Below, one piece after another: positions 1 through 28,384 of a DNA stretch of 64,000 nucleotides; position 1 is the stretch's first letter, and the number at the start of each line of letters is the position of its first letter. Where the stretch lies: the NCBI GenBank assembly GCA_037039925.1, contig JAXRKP010000094.1, positions 466,001-530,000 on the forward strand, read 5' to 3'. The position numbers and the translations under genes were made by a program. This DNA comes from Doris montereyensis. Taxonomy: Eukaryota; Mollusca; Gastropoda; Nudibranchia; Dorididae. A model generated the notes under the pieces. The model was given only the letters and a program-made list of their open reading frames with translations, had not been told where the DNA came from and ran no database searches.

Positions 1-480
1 TAAAATATGATTTGGTCCTACATTTTCTATTCCTTGTCCTTTTTTCTTTGTTTCTGTAATGGCCAAAATATCTACTTTGAAATTTTCCATTTCTTCAACT
101 AACTCTAACTCTTTTCCATTTATTGTCCCAACGTTTCATTTTCCAAAAATCACAGTCCATATTCGTTTCCAAGTTCGTCTTCGAAAGATCAAGCCGGTTA
201 TATTATATTTATTTCTCTGAATCTGTTTGGTTTTTGATAGGCAGGGGATTAGCTCACTGTATCCTAGGTAGATGGTGGGGCTGACACCTTGAGTCCCCCT
301 ACCAGGTCTTGTTATTTTCTGTCAGGGTTAACTCCCTTAGCCTTTAGTCATTCAAGACCAGCCTGCAAGGCAGCAGGTTGTTACTTTCTGTCAGGGTTAA
401 CTCCTTAGCCTTTGGTCAACCAAGACCGGCCTGCAAGGTAGCAGGTTGTTTTCTGTCAGGGTTAACTCCCTTAGCCTTTG
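1..480 (-). mobile_element. Decayed non-LTR retrotransposon, 5' region (left arm of a head-to-head pair)
   Basis: Read on the minus strand, bases ~1-200 give a LINE endonuclease-like stretch (a DILAITET-type motif near 60-80). The same stretch appears on the plus strand at ~1166-1200. Bases ~240-480 carry ~75-bp tandem units with the core GTCAGGGTTAACTCCC; the inverted equivalents lie at ~745-985. This looks like the repeated 5' leader of a LINE. No intact reading frame remains. The family is not identified. Confidence 0.55.
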
Positions 481-745
481 GGTGGAAACTCATTTGACCT
501 TTTGCTGACCAGGATATCAGGGAGTCTAAATCTCTTTGTAGTATCACTGTGTCCCTTTCATTATTTATTTCTCTGAACAGCACTGAGCAGACTGTCGTCG
601 GCAAAGTTGTGTGATCCGGTACTTGTTTTCCTAAATTATCTATAAATATCAGAACGCAGAGGGGACCCACCAGGCAGTAGACAGGTAAGCACCTGTGTGG
701 GGATAAGGCAGCCCCGCCCTCTACGAGTCTCCTATTGCCTTGCAG
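440..745 (-). pseudogene. Reverse-transcriptase fragment of a LINE
   Basis: The minus strand encodes a recognisable but damaged RT stretch. A LIFIDNLGKQV-like segment is followed by LFREI, then ERDTVILQRDLDSLISW and MSFHPKAKG. This matches the order after the catalytic box of CR1/Jockey-type reverse transcriptases (VLFREI, LQ-DL-L--W, M-FHP-KC). The YADD box itself is lost. It sits between the inverted LINE arms and is nonfunctional. Confidence 0.6.
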
Positions 746-1030
746 GCGGGTCTTGGCTGACCAAAGGCTAAGGGAGTTAACCCTGACAGAAAACAACATG
801 CTGCCTTGCAGTCAGACCAGTCTTGGTTGACCAAAGGCTAAAGGAGTGAACCCTGACATAAAATAACAACATGATGCCTTGCAGGCTGGTCTTGGGTGAC
901 CACAGGCTAAGGAAGTTAACCATGACAACAAATGACAAGGCCGGTAGGAGGCCTCAAGGTGACAGCCCCACCATCTACCTAGGTTACAGAGGGCCAATCA
1001 CCTGCTTATCCAAATCAACTGATTCAGAAA
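745..1030 (+). repeat. LINE 5' leader tandem repeats (right arm)
   Basis: Three diverged ~75-bp units each contain GGCTAAGGGAGTTAACC-like cores and a TGCCTTGCAGGC-like segment. They are the inverted counterpart of the units at 300-480. Downstream they run into the LINE endonuclease remnant, so they are probably the 5' untranslated part of that element. Confidence 0.5.
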
Positions 1031-3110
1031 AGTAAATACAATATTCCCGGCTTGAACTTTTGAAGACAAACATGGAAAGAAACACGGACTGTGATTTTTG
1101 GAGCATGAAATATTATGGCAATAAAGGAAAAGAGATATAATTAGCTGTAGAAATGGAAACATTCAAAGTAGACATTTTGACCATTACTGAGACAAAGAAA
1201 AAGTACAAGGAATAGAACACGTTGGACCAAGTCATATTTTTATCTTCTCAGGAATAGATGTCAAAGATAGAGCTAGAACAGGAGTAGGCCTCCTAATGCA
1301 ACAAAGGCATGGGAAGCTACTAGAAAGTTGGAAAATTATAAGCCCATGATTATTGGAGGTGATTTATTTTTTTAAAGAAGAGAAATTAGACTATTAATAG
1401 CTTAAACGAAGACGCCACCAAAGAAGAAAAAGATATCTTCGAAATTGATTGAGTCTAAAACCTAAAAGTGAACTAATGTGAAGAAAAGTGGCAGATGTAT
1501 AAAGAAACACCCCTTGGCTGTACTGAAGAGGTATGTGGTAAGAAACAAATTAAAGGAGATACGAAAGGAACATCATGGGGGAATAAGACTGTCAAGCCTA
1601 AGATCAAAGAAAAAAGGATGCCTGGAACTGGAAGAAATACTTGCAAACAAAGAGGCCAGAGGAAAGGATAAATTACGCGAGGAACAGAACTATCGCCAAA
1701 GAAGAAGTGAGAAAAGCAAAACAGGAACAATGGGAAGAGTTTGAACAAAGACTTCAAGAAAGCTATCAAGGAAATCAAAGGCGAAATATGATAATAAGTG
1801 ACAACTCCACTAATAAAGACGTCATACTACTCTGACATCACATTGTGTGATGCCGGAGGTAGTACTTAGATCTAGATTCTATATATTTCTCGTTTGTTGT
1901 CTGACGAAGGGTTATACCCGAAACGTCATGTGTTTGTTCTGTCTTTATTAGTGGAGTTGTCACTTATTGTCATATTTCGCCTTTGACTGCATTCCACTGT
2001 GCCTCCGTATTATTCAAAGAAATCAAAAGCTGATCTGGGGAGAATGAAGAGCATGAGAAAGACCATAGCATGCCCAATAAGACAAATTAAGAACGCCAAA
2101 GGAGAAATAATAAAAGAAGACAGCTAAAACATGGAAACATGAAGAAAGTATTTTCAACAATTACATACTCCCTCCAGAACATATGAAACGAGGAGTACAG
2201 ATCAATTAGTAAGAGTAACAAGTAATCCAGAGGAGACAGCTGAAGATGTAGATATCTCAATGGAAGAAATCTAAACAGCTATAAGAAAAATGAAATTAGG
2301 AAAGGCCTCAGGAGTATATCAAGTTTATCCAGAAATGATTAAAAACCAAGGGAGAGAGGCAGACAAACTACTACATGCAATTTGCCAACAAACATGGAAG
2401 TCCAAACAGGTGTCAGACGATAGAGAATTTGAGGGTTTTATCCTTAATCCTCATTGGTTTATCACATTTATGGATTCAGTCGTAAAGGCATCCTCAAAAA
2501 TGAAGAAAATGAATGTAAGTATATGGGAGCTCAAACCAATAAATGTATCAATGCTTTCATTTATTGATGATTTAGTTCTGTTTGGAAAATTGGACAGTAA
2601 CCATCAGTCGAATATCAACATGATGCATAATGAACTAAATAAAAGAGGGATGAGAGTAAATGCAAAGAAAACCAAATCAATGCTAGTAACTAGGGAAGCT
2701 AAAACACGCAATCTTAAATTGGGCACGGATAATTAAGAACAAGTTCAAAGCTACAATTACCTAGGAGTAATGATTAACCCAGAGGGGAAACTAAGAGAAA
2801 AAATTAGCCAGAGAACCCAAAAGGCAATGACAAATAGATAACCATCTAGGAAAGACATTTATAGGTAAGCGAGAATTGTCAACAAAAACAAAATGGCAGT
2901 ATACAAGACAGTTCATTGTCCTACTCTCCTCTATGGCAGTGAAACCTGGACCTTAGTCAGCAGAGACTACAGTAGAGTACAAGCAGCTGAAGTGAAATAT
3001 CTAAGAAGAGTAGTAGGGAAAACTAAAAGAGACAAAATCAGGAAACACAACAATAAGAAATCAAACCAAAGCAGATGACATAAAAACTAAAATGGAAATA
3101 AATGAATTCA
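1030..3110 (+). mobile_element. Decayed non-LTR retrotransposon (endonuclease to RT C-terminus)
   Basis: Scattered frames on the plus strand follow the order of a LINE ORF2. An AP-endonuclease start (VDILTITETKKK, ~1168) comes first. A basic linker (1478-1790) follows. The RT entry motif LGKASGVYQVYPEMIK is at ~2296, and a degenerate catalytic box SFIDDLVLFGK at ~2560. The C-terminal segment LLYGSETWTL is at ~2930, followed by [14 protein letters not shown]. Stops and frameshifts break it throughout, so it is a fossil. Another copy of its C-terminus lies inverted at ~10040-10200. A short inverted-repeat insertion interrupts it at 1775-1986. Confidence 0.75.
1775..1986. repeat. Nested element with 46-bp inverted repeats and hammerhead-like core
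   Basis: Bases 1775-1820 and 1941-1986 are reverse complements over about 46 bp with one mismatch. The loop holds CTGACGA at 1901, a GGG/CCC hairpin (1909-1919), then GAAACGTC (1920-1927). That order resembles the conserved core of hammerhead ribozymes carried by Penelope-like elements, though flanking helix I pairing is weak. The right-hand segment recurs in diverged form at ~3490-3560. Confidence 0.5.
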
Positions 3111-3149
3111 TATGGTTTGGGCATGTAAACACAGTCATAAAGAAAGGAA

Positions 3150-3560
3150 GAGTGGACCTAGCGCTGAACCCTGTGCTGTGGTACTCATGTGAGCACAGGC
3201 ATGGTACACTTGACTATCCTTCAATGTTGGCTTGTTGGGTCCTGTCATTCAATCAGTTTTTGAACCAGTCCAGGAGATGTCGTTCTTTGCTATCTGTCCA
3301 ATATTGTGTTGATCTATGTGGCTCAGCCAGTGCTAGGTTCCCTACTTCGCAGTGTTCGAGTTTTTTGAAAGAGTCGTTTGTGTGGTACCCAGTACTGTAC
3401 TGTGGCGACGCTTTGCTGAAGTCAAATACCACTAAATCGACTTGTTTCTTGTTGTCTATTATTTTTGGCTTTATTCCAGTGTGACTCCTCTGGTGGAGTT
3501 GTCGCTTATCGTCGTTTATCACATTTGGTTTCGACCCTCTGTGGCTTCTTTGATGTTTAT
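3150..3560 (-). pseudogene. LINE reverse-transcriptase fragment with repeat end
   Basis: The minus strand encodes KKQVDLVVFDFSKA (about 3400-3460), the RT motif A region of CR1/Jockey-like elements (D-V--DFSKAFD). It is followed by a damaged continuation ending near HLLDWFKN. At 3490-3560 the plus strand repeats the GGAGTTGTCGCTTATCGTC end seen at ~1950. It is a truncated fossil, possibly the upstream piece of the element whose later RT part is at 440-745. Confidence 0.55.
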
Positions 3561-5650
3561 AACATGAATCGTTTGCTGTTGCATCCCGCGAACCAGATAA
3601 CTGTGTAGGCTAGCAGACGCCTTCAGTTAATTTCAAGGGAGTAGCCTCCCTTAAGCAAGGCCTCAGTAGTCGTGTTCGTGTTCTCTTTTGCGATCATTGA
3701 ATGTAAAGTCCTGGGCCTCGCGATACTGGTAACCAAACAGACGATAAATATTATTATTCTGGCGTATTCTCTACAAATGTTGATGTCTATTGCTACAGAA
3801 TTATACGGTAGAAAGTTCAACGGTAAATTTGCAATTCATAATAAATTTAATGTGTACAAATCTTACTTTCACAAATCAATCGCTAACTTTCGATTAATAG
3901 TGGGAATGTTTGTGCTCGAAGACCAACACTCTTCTCTAAATGGAGATAATTTCATCACTGATACGTGATACTGCTCTCCGCCGTGTCTTTCTTTATCTGA
4001 TCCACTGACTAATCATTGTATCACTATTAGCGAAGTCCAATATATTTATTCTAGTCTACAATTCTCTTTTTCCACGATATGGTAAGCGCAGCATGAGAAT
4101 ATAGCTATGAAATCAAACTTAGAGATTCTAGATAGATCTAGTAATTTTACTTTGACATGTATATCATTAAATTATATATCAAGCAAGACTAGAATCCCAC
4201 GAGATGCAACAGGTGTGACAGTGAGTGAGTGTGTCGATGATCCGGCTGTATGCAAGCAACAAAGACAAAAAAGGAGGATTTCCATAGAAGTGCACCACGT
4301 CATTGCGATTTTGCTATTGATCAAAATTCAATAATGTAGATCTAAGTGAACATAACATCATCATAGTATATTGCAAACTATTTATTATTGACATCCAATA
4401 TCCAATTTTCATCAATATTAGATCAAAGTGGTTATTCGGACCCGGGTCCCAATAACACCCACACCATTCGGACACGCTTGGGCCTCTTGGGACACGGACT
4501 ATTTATGTAAAATGACGTCATAACCTAAACTAAACCGCGCATGTCCAGGACCTTTTTTAAAATAACTTTTCCGGTAGCCTACTCCATAATAACGTAGTGT
4601 AGCACCTACTGGGATATTTGTGAGATAAGAGTAAAGGCCAGCGTTGCACTTACGTAAACACACGCACAAGTATAGGAATAGAGGAGAGAAAAAACAACTG
4701 GTCATTTGACGGCTGTTTTCACAGCAATGCACATCTAAACCTAGTTTTACAATGCTCTTTACATTAATAACAATGCCAGAGACTGTTGAAAGAGTAAGGG
4801 GGCTGCTACAAGAAAGGTAACCCATCTGAAGTGTTTGCTTTATATGTTATTTTCGTTTCTTTACTTGCATGTTTCTCGAAATGTAGTTTTTTTACGCTGA
4901 AATTCCATCTCCTCTGTCTTTTACAGACCAATTTGTATGATATTTCGCACACAGGTTCCTCTCGTCAATGTTAATAGAATGACATTGATTTGTTTTGATA
5001 TCTTGTAAACTTTTTGAGAATTTTTTTTTGTTTGTAATAAAAATACCGTTTTTGCACAAAAAAACTATCCAAAATATCTATATAAAAAATCGACACCATT
5101 CATATTGACTGGAAAAAACGATCTGCACAGGTTTTGAGTGATTGTATTTATAAGTAAGAGAGGAGATAGATTTTGAAAATTGGGTCAAAATCCAAGATGG
5201 TGGCCTTTCCTTTGGCAACCAAGGACAGCTTACAAACTTTTCAATGATATAAGATGACTACATTTTTACATTTACTCATATGGCAGGTTTCACAAAAACA
5301 AACTTTTTCAATGATATAAGATGACTAACATTTGGTCCACATTTTTACATTTACTCATATGTATAATACTAAAATCAAAAACCCTAACTCCAAAAGCAAA
5401 AAAAATCTGAGGCAGGTTTCAGGAGCTGACACAAATGAACACACATTAAGAGCTGGAAAAAACAGTTGAAAAATACGTAGAAGCGCCGTTTTTTGATCTT
5501 AAGTGAAAGAAAACGTATTCCTACCACCATATATTCCCACGAAAAAATCCCCAAAGAATACCATGAGAAAATCTGCTTTAACTTTAACTTATTTGAAGTC
5601 TCTGGCCTTGAGTTATTTATATTCTCATTGTCTGTATTCAGGTTATCGAT
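3561..5650. other. Intergenic stretch, no gene recognised
   Basis: AT-rich DNA in which I recognise no protein homology. It holds a ~60-bp direct duplication at about 5230-5290 and 5303-5363 (core TTTTTCAATGATATAAGATG). Short open frames on both strands look random. Confidence 0.5.
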
Positions 5651-5651
5651 T

Positions 5652-14648
<8,997 letters not shown>

Positions 14649-14671
14649 GTAGTAGAATTGGTCAGCTATTG

Positions 14672-15037
14672 CAGGGGTTCCTAACTTTGTCCACCCACGA
14701 ATCCCCTTGTGGATGTCAGAGGTCTCCATGAACCTTTTCCAATACACAAACTGAGGAAGAAGAATACTATAATGCGCATAACAGTGCTTCATAAAAGACC
14801 AAGTTCATAGTGTAACATTGAGGTGATAACAACAGATGAACAAATTATATTAGAAAATGTTGAGTGTATGTGAGTATGACAGGAAACACCGTAATGTCGA
14901 TAACTAGTGTTTATTACCTTGTTGTAGTGGGTTTAAGATCAGATTTTATTTCCACAAACAGTACTCAGAGACGTCCCACGACTCCCCCTGGGATGGACTT
15001 ACTTGGGAGTTGATGCATCCTGGTTGGGGAACCCCTG
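14672..15037. mobile_element. hAT-type MITE just after the RABGGTB stop
   Basis: Starts CAGGGGTTCCTAACTTTG and ends TGGTTGGGGAACCCCTG, giving terminal inverted repeats with the hAT-type CAGGGGTTC end. Flanks AGCTATTG and AGCTAACG look like an 8-bp target duplication with two changes. It has no coding capacity and lies in the probable 3' UTR of RABGGTB. Confidence 0.7.
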
Positions 15038-15364
15038 AGCTAACGTGTAGTAGAATTGATCGTGTAATGCTTTATTGCCGTCCTCGGTTGGCATTGAAAT
15101 GGAGGGGGATGGCATGAGCTAGTGCAATAGTGTGTGTTGAAATTGAGGAAATGGGAAGTGAAAATGTGCCAATTGGAATGCTTTCACAGACAAAATGTAT
15201 GGTAACGTGAGAGTGACATGTCAGAAATTATTTTTTTTATATCATTGATGTCTACTTTATGAATAGGATGTTATTTATACTAAAACCAGATTTACGCATT
15301 GTGTAAACATTTTTTAAATGTCATAGGAGGAGAAATCATTGACGTGACAATTCTCTGTTGACAT

Positions 15365-15845
15365 GTTTTTTGTTATTTGAATGTTGCTGGATTCCCTATG
15401 GTGACATTATGATGACACATTCTACATTTGAATTTTGCTCGATTCAGTATCATAACATTACGATGACACATTTTATGTTTGAATGTTGATACATTCAGTA
15501 TGGTGACATGATGACACATTTTATGTTCAAATGTTGATAGATTCAGTATGGTGACGTTATGATGACACATTTTACGTTTGAATGTTGACAGAGTCAGTAT
15601 GGTATGATGACACATTTTACGCTTAAGTGTTGATATATTCAGTATGATGACATTAGGATGATACATATTACGTTCAAATGTTGATAGATTCAGTATGGTG
15701 ACATTAGGATGACACATCTTACGTTTGAATGTTTATAGATTCAGTATGGTGACACTATGATGACACATTTTATGCTTGAATGTTGATAGATTCAGTAAGA
15801 TGACATTAATATGAAGCATTTTACGTTTGAATGTTGATAGACCTT
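15365..15845. repeat. ~50-60-bp minisatellite
   Basis: About nine copies of a unit containing TTGATAGATTCAGTATGGTG, then ACATTATGATGACACATTTT and ACGTTTGAATG. The unit is irregular in length. The long frame across it on the minus strand is a repeat artefact. Confidence 0.85.
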
Positions 15846-15867
15846 TGTGTTTGCTTCAAATTTATCA

Positions 15868-16010
15868 GTTGGTTGATACTGCTGGTAGATCATACTTCGT
15901 TCTGTTCACTCTTTCATATGTCTTTCATCCTGTTATTTCCTCTTATCTCACCCTGAGATAACCACATATAGTGGACAGGGTAAATTCCAATGAAACAAAC
16001 TAAACTAAAC
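15868..16010 (+). repeat. SINE-like repeat family A, copy
   Basis: Has GGTTGATACTGCTGGTAGAT at the 5' side, CTCACCCTGAGATAACCACA centrally and AATTCCAATGAAACAAAC at the 3' side. Confidence 0.7.
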
Positions 16011-16685
16011 TCATCATTTTACCTTTGTATTTATTGATGTCTGACTCAAATTTGCCAATTATCATCTCAGAGTTTGGGTTTTTTTTTTCTTTCAGTAAAT
16101 GCAATCTTATGATCTAGGGTGGGGTGAGAAGGATAGGTTCAGCCACTAGTCCTAAAGTAGATGGACATAAATCTCTGGATGTTTCATGTACATATGTCAA
16201 GATTCCCTTTTGGTTTCAAATGCTGTCACTGTCTGGGGAAAAAACCCATAAACTCTTTGTGGGTCTTTGTGATCCTTGAGACAACGCCCATGGTGCAGTG
16301 GGATAGATAGTCTAACAATAACATATCATTTGATCATGGGAGAGGGAGGTGGATAATGTGGGGGGGGGGGTATAGAGGAAGCTCTCATTTGTCAGATACG
16401 GCCATACTGTGACACCTGAAATGTTGAAACTACCTAAATTGAGACATGTCAATATTTACTATTTTACCCGGGCGGTTTTCATTTCATCTGTTATAAAATT
16501 ATCCTATGATCACTCCCCTGCACCATTTCTATTTAATTAAAATTCTTTTGTAGCCATGTTTTCCTCATGTCACTTGATGACTTCATTGTTTATTGTATTG
16601 ATTTAAACATTATTTTTTGGGGTTCTTTCTTTTTTTCGTCTTCTTTTGATTTTTCAGAAAAATTGTCCAGTATTGTATAATTAAA

Positions 16686-16828
16686 TTGGGCGGATGGGGG
16701 GCTGCTGGTAGGTCCTATTTCTTTCCTTTCTTTCTTTCCCTTATCTTTCATCTTACTGTTTCTTCTTAATTCGCCCTGAGATCACCGCAATGGTGGATGG
16801 GAATAAATGTAAATGAAACAAATAAAAT
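16686..16828 (+). repeat. SINE-like repeat family A, near full-length copy
   Basis: About 140 bp. A 5' GGGCGGATGGGGGGCTGCTG is followed by GGTAGGTCCTATTTCTTTCC, a T/C-rich centre, CTTAATTCGCCCTGAGATCA, CCGCAATGGTGGATGGG and a 3' AATGAAACAAATAAA tail. No clear tRNA A/B boxes. At least 15 relatives occur in this window, so I treat it as a retroposed short repeat of unknown origin. Confidence 0.75.
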
Positions 16829-16844
16829 ATGATTAGAAAATTGT

Positions 16845-16985
16845 GAGTGGTTGGAGGAGCTACTGGTAGGTCTCACTTCTTTCCTTTCACTCTTTTGCTT
16901 ATCTTTCATCCTCTTGTTTCCTCTTAAATCCTGAGGTCACTACATACGATAGACAGGAAAGTTTCCATAAAAATTGAAAGTTAGA
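16845..16985 (+). repeat. SINE-like repeat family A, copy
   Basis: GTGGTTGGAGGAGCTACTGG, then GTAGGTCTCACTTCTTTCC and TCTTAAATCCTGAGGTCAC. It directly follows another copy in the same orientation. Confidence 0.65.
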
Positions 16986-17443
16986 AGGTGAATTTTGTAA
17001 CGTTCTTTTGTATGACTTTTTTCTCTTTTTGATTTTTTCAGAATTTTTTCTCCCCTTTCTTAATCTTATGAATTTGAAATTCTGCTTGTCTTTATGGAAT
17101 GCATGTGGAAAGATCCGAGGTTCGAAACCCTGATGGCTAATGTAAATATAAACAAAAGACGTTTTGAGGTGTGAATGTGTAGTTTTCAGATTTCAATGAG
17201 GTTGAGCTTGTGTAGATTTGAATAGACGACGTCCGCACTCTGTGATAGGCACCTTGCTCATCCTTGCTCACATTGTTCAGGTGGGATTGAGTTCTCAGTA
17301 ATGTGAGGTGGGAAATTTCTGGATATTTTTGTGATGTTGGTGTAATAGTGATACATTATACTGTGGTATGTTGCCTGCCAGGAGACGGTAGGGCATTTAC
17401 TGTTTGATAAGTAATCCTGATGACAGAAAGTTAAATAAAAATA

Positions 17444-18180
17444 CAGTTAAACCCGCTTAATCCAAATCGTGCGGGACAGGCAAAAAATCTGGATTAATCG
17501 GTAATTTGGTTTAACCGAAAATGCCCCATTTTGGTCTATTTGACGTTGGGAGTTAAAATGTAAATTGAGTGCAAACACTGCCCTCTGCATTGGTTGATGA
17601 AGTTGATTGAAATCTTTTCGCTTGTGTGAAGACATCTTGTCAAATGATATATCTACGATTTGGGCCCCTATTTATCTTAAACGATTAGACGGAAACAATG
17701 AAATGCGTGACCAATTTTAGAACCGTCTGGTCGAGACGGCGGGAATTGTCGCTTCATTAATATAATTTCCTTTGATTTGTCTAGACAGCTTGAAGCACAT
17801 GTTTCTTTAATGTTCATTAGACCTTGGTCCACCCACCACGACAATACGGCCGCTTCTCAACAAAAGATTTAGTTATGTCACAAAATGTGACTAGTCCAGC
17901 TTACTCCGACCGACAGTGTCTAACATTTGAATGGTGTTGCTTGTGTCGTATCTATTTGTTTACCTTAATTGAAATTAACTAGGAGCCTTTGAGTGGTACT
18001 ATTGTGAAGTTTCGCTTTGATTTATGACAGGACTCAAATCAATTCATTGGATAAAGCATGTCGGGATTTGGATTAGCAGGTTCAAATATATAAAAGAAGA
18101 AGAATAAAATGTTTTCAGAATAAAATTAGAATAACCGGGAATTTGGTAAAAACAAATTTTGAATAACGGGGTCCGACTCC
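17444..18180. mobile_element. MITE of pogo/Tc1 type, degraded right end
   Basis: The left end CAGTTAAACCCGCTTAATCC follows a TA. The right end TTTTGAATAACGGGGTCCG is its imperfect inverted counterpart. Internal inverted pieces (GGATTAATCGGTAATTTGG) support this. Non-coding. Confidence 0.55.
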
Positions 18181-19320
18181 TTTTAACGTAGATCATGTTT
18201 CTGGAGATTACGAGAGTAAATTACCATAGAAGAAGCCTGACATTTTTGTTTTCTTCCTTAGTTACATTTCATTGTGGACCATTTCAATTGTAACCACGTA
18301 AGGCTATTAAAAGGAGATAGGGTAGCGGTACTCGGAGTCAAATTGAACAGACTAAAAGTATAGTCTAAACACCTCTGTTCTAAGTAATTTGTCCGGACTA
18401 TCGAGCCATAACTATATATAAGTAATAAATGCCGCCTTGATAAGTTGGATGGATGGACAACTTAAAATGAGTGAAAGAACACGTGGAAGTGCTCTGCCTT
18501 TTCACCTTTATCTTATTTATGATCATCAATTTATCAAACACTTTTATTATGGCCTAATCAAACTTTTTATGACTCACAGATTTTTACTTCCCATTAACTT
18601 GTGTTTTATTTATAGGAATTTCATTCAGTGTTTTATTTATAGGAGTTTCAGTTTCACAGAGTTTTTTCTTCTTTTTATCATCTGTCTTCGTCATTTATTC
18701 CACATTCTTCTCTTTGCTTTGGATTTTTCGTGTGTATTTTTAAAATGTTTTTTAAAACTATTTTTGTTTTCTTACCATATTTCTTAATGATTCATCAATA
18801 TGTTTTCCTGTCTAGCTTTCTTATTTTACCCTCATACATACATGTATTTATACCTTGAGACAGTAATAGATCTAGTCTTTTTTTATTTTAAATTATTATT
18901 AAATCAGACAAGAATTTTACTATTGTAATAATGTCTTCCGTTAATGTCACTTATATTGTAGAATTCTGGCACATGTTCTAGTATAGTTTTTCCATTAATT
19001 TTAAAATGGAATCAAATATTTGAATCCTGCTTTTTTTATTTGTTATCATAATTTGATAATTATTTAAAGATTCCAGAGAAGCTACTTTAACCTTTTTTTT
19101 CCACTCCTTGAAAATAAAATCCATTATACTTTCTTAACTGAGTGCTTGCGTTAATTGTTATGTCCTTTGAGCTTCACTTTTCAGATTTTGCACCTGAGGT
19201 TTTGAAAAACAGAATGGTAATAATGCGCCTCGTGACACCCCACACATACACACACTACCCCTAACAACAACAAAAACACAAATTAACAGAAACAGATACC
19301 AAGAGAGGCCTACTGAATTG
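18181..19320. other. Intergenic, T-rich, no gene recognised
   Basis: The open frame at 18437-18787 is Phe/Leu-rich translation of T-rich DNA with no recognisable domain; I do not call it a gene. Confidence 0.5.
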
Positions 19321-19324
19321 AACG

Positions 19325-19455
19325 TGGGTGATTGGTGGATGATAATCGTAATTCCTACTACTTAAGTAGTACTTTCTTACGTTCTTTCACAAGTCTTTCT
19401 TTTTTCTTGCTGTTTCTTCTTAATTTACCCTGTGATAAATTTCAATAAAGCAGAC
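19325..19455 (+). repeat. SINE-like repeat family A, diverged copy
   Basis: TTCTTGCTGTTTCTTCTTAA, TTTACCCTGTGATAAATTTC and AATAAAGCAGA follow the family order, with internal loss. Confidence 0.55.
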
Positions 19456-19894
19456 TGAACTGAGTTTGACAGATTTATTTTATTTATTTACATGGTGTAT
19501 GTACACATGAGAAATGAAGGAAGCTAGAGGTTTGAGGTTCCAGTTCCACAAGCCTATGTCTCATCATTATTTCTTGTCTTCACTCAACAAATTTTGCCCG
19601 TCAAGAGAGTGAGTGAGCCATAAGAAAAATCCACCCGATAAAAAAATTCTGAACCATCTCTTATTGTCAGATTACATACTCAAGACAAAACAAAAAAGGT
19701 AATATTTTTTTAAACATAATTCTGTTTTCCTCCATGAAGAATGTAGAACATGGGTGTTTGTTTTTTCTCCTTTTCTTCCCATTTCCCACCCTTCTCTGTT
19801 CCGCTCTGGTCATAAATCCTAGCAAAATAAAAATGGATGGCTTGCCCAAGATTAACATTTTATGACATTGAAGAGACAGCAAGCCAGATTATCA

Positions 19895-27517
<7,623 letters not shown>

Positions 27518-27867
27518 CTTGCACGAATTTATTTATGTTGCTATGGAAATTTACCAAGGGAGAACACTGTGATCTTCTAATGCCGAGGTTTTCATTATTC
27601 AAACTGCTGCGACTGCCAACGGTTGATTTGCATAGATATAACCGATTGACGTAACATGCCGGTTGTCATTGTCACCCTTCACCCCCTCTGGCTGTGACAC
27701 CGATGATAATATTGTTATTATTACAATCTCACAATGACGGCAAAACATTATGCTTTTACTCGACTAGTCTGAGAACAGTGATAAAGCTTTATAATTTCTG
27801 GCTGAGACATTACACTGAAAACAAGTCACGCGTTCTCACAGCCACACTCAATACAATGTAAGTGTAA

Positions 27868-27945
27868 TCTAGATTCTAGATCTAATCTGGAGATCTAGAT
27901 AGCTAGATAGATCTAGATCTAGATCTAGATTCTATATATACACTA
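27868..27945. repeat. AGATCT palindromic simple repeat
   Basis: Dense AGATCTAGATCT motifs; shorter versions recur at ~1868, 53740, 62210 and 62855. Confidence 0.8.
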
Positions 27946-28384
27946 ATATTGATTTCATTACCAAGTTAAGGGGCAGAAGTTTGCATCAATTCTGGGCACT
28001 ATACTTAAAATAGATGTGAATGTCCATAGAGTGTGTGTTATCTATTGATGAATTTAGAGTTGAAAGAATTCTCTTCACTTTGAACAATTGCCAAATCGTC
28101 AGAAATGGGCCTTTAGAGCACTGTAGGCAAATCGGCCGATTTAAGTTGATTCACCATGAGATGTACTGACAATATGCCCACAATGATGCTTTTGATAAAA
28201 CCAAAAGGAAAGGAAATTAAAGGGAACATGCAATATCAAGATACATATGGATCTGTTCTGTACTTTTAACTTACATTAACATTAAATAAATTCCGCTGTC
28301 AAGCCTAGTTTCGAACCGTGACCTCCCAATCTCAAGTCAAAAGACCACAGATGCCACACAATGGTAATTTGTATAATTAGACAT

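Noticed and set aside
4770..4817. ATG with MPETVERVRGLLQER and a GTAACC donor
   Set aside because: No match to the RABGGTB N-terminus, which is recognisable at 5652; could be a non-coding first exon but there is no support.
15373..15717. Cys/His-rich 114-codon frame resembling zinc-finger spacing
   Set aside because: Falls on the ~50-bp minisatellite; residues follow the repeat and its period is irregular.
18437..18787. 116-codon hydrophobic frame on the plus strand
   Set aside because: T-rich DNA gives Phe/Leu by composition; no domain or splice support.
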